From assembly GCA_964353015.1 (NCBI GenBank), contig CAYGUA010000005.1, forward strand, positions 1-64,000: 64,000 nucleotides of DNA. Direction: 5' to 3'. A model generated the notes under the pieces. It made no database searches, had not been told where the DNA came from, and saw only the letters and a program-made list of their open reading frames with translations. Below, in pieces: positions 52,205-59,772 of this stretch. Position 1 is the stretch's first letter. Each line of letters begins with the position of its first letter. Source of the stretch: JAMZMI01 sp964353015 (lineage in GTDB: Bacteria > Bacteroidota > Bacteroidia > Cytophagales > Cyclobacteriaceae). The translations under genes were made by a program, and so were the position numbers.

Positions 52205-53194
52205 ATGGGGAAAAAGCTAAACAGATCCAGCTCATGTCTCAATTGTGGTCAGGCACTTCAAGAGAACTATGACTATTGCCCTGTTTGCGGTCAGCAAAAC
52301 AATGATAGCCACCTCTCCTTTGCCACCATGATTAAGGAGTTTTTTAGTAACTATTTTTCGCTCGACTCAAGATTTGGACGCAGTTTTAAGCCCTTTTTTA
52401 TAAAACCCGGAGAACTAACTGTTCAATTTATGAATGGTAAGAGGGTGCATTTTGCTAATCCAATAAGACTTTATTTAGTCATCAGTTTAATTCATTTTTT
52501 TGTTTTCTCTTTAGTTACTAATAATGAAAGTACAAATGAAAAATTGATGAGCATGAATGAAACTCAAGAAGGGGAAAATAACCTGGTTCATTTAGGATTT
52601 GATGAATCAGATTTTAAAACTGACTCTTTAGACAATGATGTTGATAATTCATGGCACCCTTCTATGTATCAATTATCTAAAATTTATTTCCTCACTGAAA
52701 ACAAAAACCTGACCTACCAAAACATATGTGATTCGTTGAGTGTATCGGAAATGACGGGAACTAAAAAGTACCTCACCCGACAGGCTATCAAACTTCAAAT
52801 GAGCGATGCAGATTCCATCAACGATTATTTGATTAAGAATATTCCCATTTTGATGTTTATCCTTCTCCCTATTTATGCCCTTATTTTAAAACTTTTTTTC
52901 AGAAAAAAACTCTACATTCATCACCTGATTCATTCCATTCATCTTCATTCTTTTATGTTTATGATATTGACTTTTATCTGGTTAGCACAGATTATACTGC
53001 CACTTGTACCAGAATTTTTCAACATCATAGCATTCATCATTTTCTGCATATATCTGATCTTCTCTTTCGTCAGAAACTATGCTTTAACTAAGCTCAAAGC
53101 AACATTTACGGTGCTTTTGAGTGGAATATTGTATTCCTGTATTTTGCTGTTTGGAGTTATCGCCGAGATTCTCATAAGTCTTATGATTTTTTAA
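52205..53194 (+). CDS. DUF3667 zinc-ribbon membrane protein
   Basis: It has 329 residues. The N-terminal zinc ribbon has paired CxxC (CLNCGQALQENYDYCPVCGQ). The DUF3667 signature follows (DSRFGRSFKPFFIKPGEL, VHFANPIRLYLVISLIHFF). Four to five membrane helices fill the rest. Role unknown, common in Bacteroidota. The next gene starts directly after its stop codon, and the 60-residue protein precedes it by 6 nt, so 50665-55947 probably forms one transcription unit. Confidence 0.9.
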   Translation: MGKKLNRSSSCLNCGQALQENYDYCPVCGQQNNDSHLSFATMIKEFFSNYFSLDSRFGRSFKPFFIKPGELTVQFMNGKRVHFANPIRLYLVISLIHFFVFSLVTNNESTNEKLMSMNETQEGENNLVHLGFDESDFKTDSLDNDVDNSWHPSMYQLSKIYFLTENKNLTYQNICDSLSVSEMTGTKKYLTRQAIKLQMSDADSINDYLIKNIPILMFILLPIYALILKLFFRKKLYIHHLIHSIHLHSFMFMILTFIWLAQIILPLVPEFFNIIAFIIFCIYLIFSFVRNYALTKLKATFTVLLSGILYSCILLFGVIAEILISLMIF

Positions 53195-54994
53195 ATGGAA
53201 AAGGTATTCGAGGACTTAAAGGCTGGATTTGAAAAAAAATTTCTGATTCTTCAGACCAAAACAACTCGACTTTCTTGGTTGCGCACAATACTTTTCATTG
53301 CTCTTGCTGCGATCTTAATTTACTATTTCAAGTCAGGTGAATCGGAAGCTCTTATAATCGCCGTATTAATCGCTATAGCCTTTTACTATTCTGTGAATAA
53401 GCATCAGGCGATTGAAGCGGAAAAAAATTATTTTGAGAATCTCATCCAAATTAATAAGGAGGAATTAGATAGAATAAATCTCAAACTCAATCAATTTGAT
53501 CCGGGCAAGCAATTCATAGAAGAAAATCATCCATATCAGATTGATCTTGATATTTTCGGGAAACACTCTCTTTTTCAGCTCATCAACCGATGCGCTTTGG
53601 AAGACTCAAAATTCATTCTGGCTGGCTGGCTGTCTAATCCTTCAAATGAGCGGGTAATTTTAAGTAGACAGAATGCAATTATTGAACTGGCAAAAAAACT
53701 TGATTGGCGACAAGATTTTCAAGCAAAAAATAACATCACTGTTTCAAAGAAAAAGAAGCATGAGCCAACTGTATCTGCAAAAGACATAATTGATTGGACA
53801 AATACTCAGGAACAATTCAACAAGCCAAAACTCTGGAAAACGATATCTATTATACTTGGCATGACCAGTTTGATAGCAGGTTATTTAATTATCATCGAGG
53901 ATTTCACCTATCAACTCTATTACCCAATCCTCTTGCTGAATGGGATTTTTCTGGGTTTAGGAATCAGACATCTCAATAAATTGAGTAAAGGAATTGACAA
54001 AGGTCATTATCTGATTTCATCCTATTCCAAGGCATTATCGGCAATTGAGCAAGCAACATTTGAATCTCCCTATCTGAAAGATCTTCAAAATCAAATTAGG
54101 GGTGAAAAAACCACAGCAACAACATCGATCAATAAGCTCGCGAAACTCACTCATCGATTAAGCTCACGGGCAAATATGCTTTATGGCCTGTTGGATATCT
54201 GTTTTTTGCTGGATATTCACCTGCTCATTGACCTGCATAATTGGAAAAAATCATACAACAGTGATGTTGAAAAATGGCTGAATGTGGTGAGTGAGATGGA
54301 ATGCCTTACGAGTATTGCCAGTTTTTCTTTTGCCAATCCTCACTACTCCTTTGCGGTATTTCCAGACCAGCAGTTCCATTTTGAAACAACTCAAATGGGA
54401 CATCCTTTGATTTCAGATCATGAAAAAGTGCGAAATGATTATTCCATTTCAAACAAAGGTAGTGTTGACATCATTACAGGATCCAATATGTCCGGCAAGT
54501 CCACCTTTCAACGGACTGTTGGGATCAATATGGTTTTGGCGCAATGTGGCGCTCCCGTAGATGCAAAAAACTTGAAAATGAGCATTACACACGTTTTCAC
54601 AAGTATGCGAACAAAGGACAACCTCGAAGAGCACACAAGCTCATTTTATGCCGAACTAAAAAGAATCCGAAATTTGCTCGATAATACAGAAAAGCATGCG
54701 TCTACTTTTTTTATTTTGGATGAAATCCTGAAAGGAACCAACTCTGAAGACCGGCACAAAGGTTCTGTTGCACTTGCCAGGAAGTTGGCGAATAGAAATG
54801 CATTTGGCCTTATTTCCACACATGATCTCGGTCTTGGACAGCTTGCAGAAAATGAAAAATGGGCTAGAAATTTCAGCTTCAACAGTGAAATAAAAAATGA
54901 CAAAATCATCTTTGATTATTCACTGACCACAGGTGTCTGTAAAAGTTTCAACGCGAGTAAACTCATGGAAAATATGGGTATTCTTGATGCATGA
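53195..54994 (+). CDS. Membrane-bound MutS-like ATPase
   Basis: It has 599 residues. Two helix pairs (about 28-68 and 215-250) anchor it in the membrane. The C-terminal 200 residues are a MutS ATPase domain with SNMSGKSTFQRTVG (P-loop), FFILDEILKGTNSEDRHKG (Walker B and signature) and ISTHD. The mismatch-recognition domains are absent. Proteins of this type are widespread in Bacteroidota and their function is unclear; a membrane place argues against classic mismatch repair. It is linked to a glycosyltransferase by an ATGA overlap. Confidence 0.88.
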   Translation: MEKVFEDLKAGFEKKFLILQTKTTRLSWLRTILFIALAAILIYYFKSGESEALIIAVLIAIAFYYSVNKHQAIEAEKNYFENLIQINKEELDRINLKLNQFDPGKQFIEENHPYQIDLDIFGKHSLFQLINRCALEDSKFILAGWLSNPSNERVILSRQNAIIELAKKLDWRQDFQAKNNITVSKKKKHEPTVSAKDIIDWTNTQEQFNKPKLWKTISIILGMTSLIAGYLIIIEDFTYQLYYPILLLNGIFLGLGIRHLNKLSKGIDKGHYLISSYSKALSAIEQATFESPYLKDLQNQIRGEKTTATTSINKLAKLTHRLSSRANMLYGLLDICFLLDIHLLIDLHNWKKSYNSDVEKWLNVVSEMECLTSIASFSFANPHYSFAVFPDQQFHFETTQMGHPLISDHEKVRNDYSISNKGSVDIITGSNMSGKSTFQRTVGINMVLAQCGAPVDAKNLKMSITHVFTSMRTKDNLEEHTSSFYAELKRIRNLLDNTEKHASTFFILDEILKGTNSEDRHKGSVALARKLANRNAFGLISTHDLGLGQLAENEKWARNFSFNSEIKNDKIIFDYSLTTGVCKSFNASKLMENMGILDA

Positions 54995-55947
54995 TTGAGA
55001 TATCGATCATAATGCCAGTAAAAAATGCTGAGAACTGGATCAATGAAACCATCGATTCAATAGAGAATCAATCTTTCCAAAACTGGGAGTTAATCGCGAT
55101 AGATGATCATTCCAATGACAATTCTTACCAAACCTTAATCACGAGATCCGAATCAAATACTCAAATAAAAGTGTTCAAAAATCTTGAATCTGGCATCATT
55201 CCAGCTTTACAGCTTGGACTGTCAAAAGCTGAAGGAAAATTCATAACACGTATGGATGCAGATGACTTGATACCTGAGAAAAGGTTGGGTTTGATGATTA
55301 ATGAGATCGAAAATTCATCGCCCAGAACAATCATCACTGGTTTAGTTTCATATTTTGGAAACCAAAAAATCAGTACGGGATATTTGAAATACCAACATTG
55401 GATCAATGAAATAAATCTGCAAAACAGACAATGGATCAATATCTATCGTGAATGTGTGATCGCCTCACCAAATTGGTTGATTTCAACCAAGGAGTTAAAA
55501 TCCATTGGTGGCTTTGATGACCTCTCCTATCCTGAAGATTACCACCTTGTATTCAAATGGTATAAAAATAAGTTTCATATCAAAACCATTCCTCAAGTCA
55601 CTTTACGCTGGCGGGAACATCCAGATCGAACGTCCAGAAACTCATCTCATTATGACCAGAAGCATTTTTTCGAACTAAAAATCAATCAATTCCTTAATGG
55701 TGATTGGAATAAAAACAAAGTCATTCTTTGGGGTAAAAACCCAAAAGCCAGGTTAACGGCAGCAATATTTGATCAGCAAATGGTGGATTATGAATGGATG
55801 GAACCAAAAGATGTTCAAAACATCTCATTCCTGCCACATTGCCAAATTCTGGTGGCTGTTTTTCCTCCAGATCATCAACGCAAACGATTAGAGATTTTTT
55901 TACAAAAACAAGGAAGGATTGAAGGAAAAGATTGGTGGTACCTTTGA
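54991..55947 (+). CDS. Family 2 glycosyltransferase
   Basis: It has 318 residues. A GT-A fold is shown by ISIIMPVKNAENWINETIDS (4-23), ELIAIDDHSNDNS and the metal-binding D-A-D in FITRMDADDLIPEKR. The C-terminal third departs from the usual pattern (VILWGKNPKARLTAAIFDQQ, LVAVFPPDHQ), resembling a nucleotide-binding Rossmann-like add-on. It is the last gene of the nfeD-DUF3667-MutS-like unit, translated from an ATGA overlap. Donor and acceptor sugars are unknown; no other glycan genes lie near. Confidence 0.88.
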   Translation: MIEISIIMPVKNAENWINETIDSIENQSFQNWELIAIDDHSNDNSYQTLITRSESNTQIKVFKNLESGIIPALQLGLSKAEGKFITRMDADDLIPEKRLGLMINEIENSSPRTIITGLVSYFGNQKISTGYLKYQHWINEINLQNRQWINIYRECVIASPNWLISTKELKSIGGFDDLSYPEDYHLVFKWYKNKFHIKTIPQVTLRWREHPDRTSRNSSHYDQKHFFELKINQFLNGDWNKNKVILWGKNPKARLTAAIFDQQMVDYEWMEPKDVQNISFLPHCQILVAVFPPDHQRKRLEIFLQKQGRIEGKDWWYL

Positions 55948-55980
55948 TTTATTTTTACTAAAAAACTTAATTAAAGTTGC

Positions 55981-56014
55981 TTAGGCTGCTTTATTTGAAA
56001 TTAAAGCAGCCTAA
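55981..56014. terminator. Strong 13-bp hairpin after the glycosyltransferase gene
   Basis: TTAGGCTGCTTTA (55981-55993) and TAAAGCAGCCTAA (56002-56014) pair perfectly around an 8-nt loop, 34 nt after the stop. The following TTGAAAAATAATT is only a poor T-tract, so it may terminate weakly or protect the mRNA end. Confidence 0.55.
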
Positions 56015-56086
56015 TTGAAAAATAATTAGATGACTTGTTGACAGTTTGAATGTATTGGGAATAAAGATGCAACCAAACAAAAAAAT

Positions 56087-56197
56087 ATGTCAACTACAGC
56101 CAATAAAAGCGCAGAAAAAGTTATTAAAAAAGCCTTTTTTAAATTCTTTGTTCTTATGATTGTTTACATCGCATTGATGGTCTCATTTGCTGTGTAA
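56087..56197 (+). CDS. 36-residue single-helix membrane microprotein
   Basis: ATG 56087 to TAA 56195-56197. The N-terminal half is charged and polar (MSTTANKSAEKVIKKAFF), and the C-terminal half one hydrophobic helix (FFVLMIVYIALMVSFAV), as in real small membrane proteins. An A-rich leader precedes the ATG. Its end lies 5 nt from the convergent DoxX gene end. No homologue is known to me; confidence is limited by length. Confidence 0.5.
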   Translation: MSTTANKSAEKVIKKAFFKFFVLMIVYIALMVSFAV

Positions 56198-56202
56198 AAA
56201 AA

Positions 56203-56688
56203 TCAAAAGACACTCTTTGTCTGGGATTCTTGCTTTTTTCGATCAGTACAATAGATCAGCAGCAAAGCACTTATAATTATCAGATTCTTGAAAATGTATT
56301 GACCAACTAGTGAAAGACTATGAGGTTCGTTGGTGAATGACACTTCTGGAATCAATATCAAAGGGAAAAATGTACACAGCATATGAAAAAGAGCTATCCT
56401 CACGATCCATTTCAGCCTAAATCCAAGGATTAATCCCACACCAATGGTGCATTCGAATATGGCCAAACTGATAAGTGCTGTTGACCCATGAATCCAACCA
56501 AACGTCATCAAATTGATGGTATCCGCGGCTAATTGCTCTGCCGGGCTGAAATTTGGAAAGAACTTGAGGGCACCAAAGACCAGATAAATCAAACCAATGC
56601 TTGTCCTGATCATGGTGTTTACATTATCTATCAGAAATGAAACAAACTGATCATCTACCCTTCTAATCGCTGTAAATACTCTCTGCAT
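56203..56688 (-). CDS. DoxX-family membrane protein
   Basis: It has 161 residues and four membrane helices. IGLIYLVFGALKFFPNFSPA (33-52) is the DoxX/DUF417-type signature, and CTIGVGLILGFRLKWIVRIA the second conserved helix. Members are small membrane proteins linked to thiol-redox or quinone functions in some bacteria. It stands alone with 219 nt upstream before the LytTR operon. Function unproven. Confidence 0.8.
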   Translation of the reverse strand: MQRVFTAIRRVDDQFVSFLIDNVNTMIRTSIGLIYLVFGALKFFPNFSPAEQLAADTINLMTFGWIHGSTALISLAIFECTIGVGLILGFRLKWIVRIALFHMLCTFFPLILIPEVSFTNEPHSLSLVGQYIFKNLIIISALLLIYCTDRKKQESQTKSVF

Positions 56689-56907
56689 ATTTTTTATATA
56701 ATTGGTAAAAATAATGCTTTGAATACACAGGAAAATGATATTTATCAGAGTTTTTGACTCCTATAATATCATTATTTCAATACATACGATTGCAATCCTC
56801 TTATACTCATTTTTTCAAGACAGAAAAAAAATAAATTATTGGTGATAAAGTTTTAAGCTATATTAATTTCAAATTGGTTACTTGATGAATAAACTAAAAC
56901 AAGCTAC

Positions 56908-57672
56908 TCATCGGTCAAGCCACTCTTTAAATTGATTTACGCGCTCTCTGGCTACAATTACTTGCTCCTCCTCAAAATGCTCAACAATTATCTCTAATCT
57001 GGAATTTGTAAAAGCGACAATATCCTTGATATAAGCCATATTGATGATGAATTTTCTGGAAACCTTGAAGAAAACGTCAGATGAAAGCAACTCATCCGCC
57101 CTGTCGAGTGAGTAATCAATTAAAAATCTCCTTCCCTCCTTCGTGAAAATATAGGTCGCTCTATCCTGGCTATAAATTAGTTGTACATCTGAAGTGGGAA
57201 TCGTTTTAAGATGCTCACCAACTCGAACTACAAATCGCTCTTTGCCTTTAGGTTGCAAAGATTGAATCAAGGAACTCAGATCCAAATCATTTCCTGAAGA
57301 TCCTTTGGCTGTGTTTCGATGGAATGTGTTTTCAAATTTTTCAATGGCCGCCGCAAGTTCTCCTTGATCTATAGGCTTTAGGAGATAATCTACACTATTG
57401 GATTTGAAAGCTTTCACCGCATACTCATCATATGCGGTAGTGAATATGATTGGTGCCTTGACTGTTATTTGATCAAAAATATCAAACGAAAGTCCGTCTG
57501 CAAGCTGTACATCCATGAACAATAAATCATATTTCAATGCCGGTAAAGCGATAGTTGCGCCTTCTACTGAATCAAATTTTGATAAAAAATTGTATTCAGG
57601 TCGAATGGATGCTATCAATTCACGCAAACGCTTTGCGGCCAACTGCTCATCCTCAATAATTATATATTTCAT
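56908..57672 (-). CDS. LytTR-family response regulator
   Basis: It has 254 residues. The receiver domain (1-120) has acidic E8/D9, phospho-acceptor D54 (LLFMDVQLADGL) and Lys in YLLKPID. The LytTR DNA-binding domain (about 150-250) has RFVVRVGEHLKTIPTSDVQL and FKVSRKFIINMAYIKDI. It overlaps the kinase gene by 4 nt (ATGA), so it is the partner. It ends a five-gene operon that begins with a TonB receptor and has LytTR-type direct repeats in front of it, so it probably regulates its own operon. Confidence 0.94.
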   Translation of the reverse strand: MKYIIIEDEQLAAKRLRELIASIRPEYNFLSKFDSVEGATIALPALKYDLLFMDVQLADGLSFDIFDQITVKAPIIFTTAYDEYAVKAFKSNSVDYLLKPIDQGELAAAIEKFENTFHRNTAKGSSGNDLDLSSLIQSLQPKGKERFVVRVGEHLKTIPTSDVQLIYSQDRATYIFTKEGRRFLIDYSLDRADELLSSDVFFKVSRKFIINMAYIKDIVAFTNSRLEIIVEHFEEEQVIVARERVNQFKEWLDR

Positions 57673-58712
57673 TTTCCGATTTTTAGAATTGGGATTTTTA
57701 CAATGAACTCTTCTTCCGTATTCTCAATGATCATTTGCTCCTTAGAAAGAAATTCATATCGCGATTTCAAATTATTGAGACCAATACCTGTGGAGTCTTT
57801 GGTAAGCTTTTCCTGAATATCATTTTTCACCACGCAATAACCAGTATCAATAAAAACTCCAACTTTAAGCGGTTTGTTTTCAGAAATAATATTGTGTTTA
57901 ATCGCATTTTCAACCAGAATTTGTAGCGAAATCGGAGGAATCATTCCTTCTATTGATGCCGAGTTAATCGTCAATTTCAGGTTGTCACCAAACCGGATTT
58001 GTTGGAGAAAAACATAATTCCTTAAAAAATTCAGTTCATCTTCGAGGGGAACGAGTTCCATTCCTTGCTTTTCCAATACATATCTGTACACCTCAGAAAG
58101 TTTTTTGATAAACTCCACAGCCCGCGCTTGATCATCATATACTAGTGAAGACAGAGCATTTAGTGAATTAAATAGAAAATGAGGATTTACCTGATTCTTT
58201 AGTGATTCAAATTGTGATTGCAAACTTTCATTTTTGAATTTTTCTACCTCAACCACCGCTTGTTTCCATTCGATCAAAAAAGCACGACCATGCATAAACG
58301 TGTTGATCATTAAAGTCGAGATCAAGGCTGGCACAAAATATCGTGGGCTAAGATTATCGATGAACTCAGAAAAAGAATTATCCAGGAAATAGACATAATG
58401 AATCATCAATATCAAAAAAACCGACACCAAGGTGAAAATCACTATTGATGGGAAAGCCACAAAAAAGGTTTTCAATGGCTGATCCACCCACCTCAATCCA
58501 CTTATTCTGATAAGAATTACCAGGTATTGACTGCCTTTCCATAGCAATGCCCAAAACATTCCATTAATAAATATGCTTGAAACAGCTGTATCAAATGACT
58601 TGAGATCATCAGGATCCAAAATCAATTCCTGCAAAGTTCCTCCTGCAAAAAAGATAATTAAGATCTCAATCAGTTCTTTTTTCCAATTCAATTCATCATT
58701 CTGCTTTTTCAT
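57669..58712 (-). CDS. LytS/YehU-type sensor histidine kinase
   Basis: It has 347 residues from ATG 58712, which gives an ATGA overlap with the preceding stop; the longer frame to 58757 is not used. Four membrane helices (about 15-135) form a sensor without an extracellular domain, typical for this class. The His-kinase domain has LKNQVNPHFLFNSLNALSSL (phospho-His) and the N-box ILVENAIKHNI. The G-box is reduced (STGIGLNNLKSRYEFL). It works with the LytTR regulator downstream. The signal is unknown, but a TonB receptor and a TPR protein in the same operon suggest an outer-membrane-linked stimulus. Confidence 0.93.
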   Translation of the reverse strand: MKKQNDELNWKKELIEILIIFFAGGTLQELILDPDDLKSFDTAVSSIFINGMFWALLWKGSQYLVILIRISGLRWVDQPLKTFFVAFPSIVIFTLVSVFLILMIHYVYFLDNSFSEFIDNLSPRYFVPALISTLMINTFMHGRAFLIEWKQAVVEVEKFKNESLQSQFESLKNQVNPHFLFNSLNALSSLVYDDQARAVEFIKKLSEVYRYVLEKQGMELVPLEDELNFLRNYVFLQQIRFGDNLKLTINSASIEGMIPPISLQILVENAIKHNIISENKPLKVGVFIDTGYCVVKNDIQEKLTKDSTGIGLNNLKSRYEFLSKEQMIIENTEEEFIVKIPILKIGK

Positions 58713-59341
58713 TTGCTGCAATTTTTCATCATCGATTCGGCTGTTTCCCTTCCCCAATTCGGAAAGATAATGTCATCGGTTGATTCAGTATCAAATTGGC
58801 TGATAGCTTTTTGAATATACTCACAAGCCTTTTGGCTATCGCTACCAAAAAATTGGGCAGTACCAAACTCCATCTGACCCATAAAAAGTAGTGCGCGAGG
58901 ATTATTAGCATCTATTCTAAGCGCTTCCTGAAACAATGCAAATATGGTAGGAGACAAAGTTCTGCCACGTGTAGCCGGATCTACAGTCAAACGCATCATT
59001 TGGATAAAACCTTCCATGGCCACCAATTCCGCATTTCTTTCTAATTGTTCTGCAGTTTGAATGCATCCCAATGCTTTCAGCAAATAGGTTTCCCGCTCCT
59101 CCTTTTCCATCCTCATTGCAGCGAAAGTTAAGGCTTGCCCCTGGTAATAATTTGGCAGCCATTCTGTCTTCTCGTTTTGAGCTATTCTTTCAAAATAATT
59201 AGCAGCGGCAATCAGTGATGTGATGGTATCGGCTTTTCCAATTAGGTTTTTTCCATTTTGGATTGCCTTTACAAATTTTTGATTTTGGGAAAACCCACTA
59301 GTCGCTATGAAGCAAAGCATCATAAATATTATATTTTTCAT
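58709..59341 (-). CDS. Exported TPR-type helical protein
   Basis: It has 210 residues. A signal peptide (MKNIIFMMLCFIATSGFSQ) precedes helical repeats of the tetratricopeptide kind: LIAAANYFERIAQNEKTEWL, ALGCIQTAEQLERNAEL, FALFQEALRIDANNPRALLF, ACEYIQKAISQF. It is thus periplasmic or surface-linked. It lies 2 nt after the DUF2141 gene and overlaps the kinase gene by 4 nt. It may be a protein-interaction platform between receptor and signalling parts; that is inference. Confidence 0.8.
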   Translation of the reverse strand: MKNIIFMMLCFIATSGFSQNQKFVKAIQNGKNLIGKADTITSLIAAANYFERIAQNEKTEWLPNYYQGQALTFAAMRMEKEERETYLLKALGCIQTAEQLERNAELVAMEGFIQMMRLTVDPATRGRTLSPTIFALFQEALRIDANNPRALLFMGQMEFGTAQFFGSDSQKACEYIQKAISQFDTESTDDIIFPNWGRETAESMMKNCSK

Positions 59342-59343
59342 GA

Positions 59344-59772
59344 TTAGTTAAGATTAATGACTTGCGTCGTTTCACCATCCGATAGCTCAAATACACACAA
59401 TTCATATTCGGGCGGTCCAAACCTGCCATCTGCATTGTTGGAAAAAGCATAATCCTCAGTAGGAATCCCTATGAAATTTTTATCCAACTCCCCGTTTGCA
59501 TTCGAATCGTGATAGATAGATATCGCATATTTTCCCTTTGGTAAATCATCCAAAATCAACTCGATAGATTCTTGATTAGTGACTGCAATTTCACTTTTCT
59601 TAAATGATACATTCATATAAGATTCTTTTGAGTTATACAGTCCCACCCTGAGAATCCCTTCGGCTGATTCAAAGTTTTTAATAATGATTTTCAGCTTATT
59701 GGCTACTTGTGCCTGGGTGTTGGTCATGGCTATTACCATAGCCACAACAGCAATAATTGATTTGATTTTCAT
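59344..59772 (-). CDS. DUF2141 exported protein
   Basis: It has 142 residues from ATG 59772, which overlaps the TonB-receptor stop by 4 nt; the longer frame to 59817 lies inside that gene. A signal peptide (MKIKSIIAVVAMVIAMTNTQ) is followed by a DUF2141 domain with EGILRVGLYNSKESYM and KGKYAISIYHDSNANGELDK, the latter carrying the D-x-N-x-x-(G/E)-x-x-D loop, and a terminal strand VFELSDGETTQVI. The family is widespread, periplasmic or surface-exposed, and of unknown role. It is placed between a TonB receptor and a TPR protein. Confidence 0.88.
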   Translation of the reverse strand: MKIKSIIAVVAMVIAMTNTQAQVANKLKIIIKNFESAEGILRVGLYNSKESYMNVSFKKSEIAVTNQESIELILDDLPKGKYAISIYHDSNANGELDKNFIGIPTEDYAFSNNADGRFGPPEYELCVFELSDGETTQVINLN

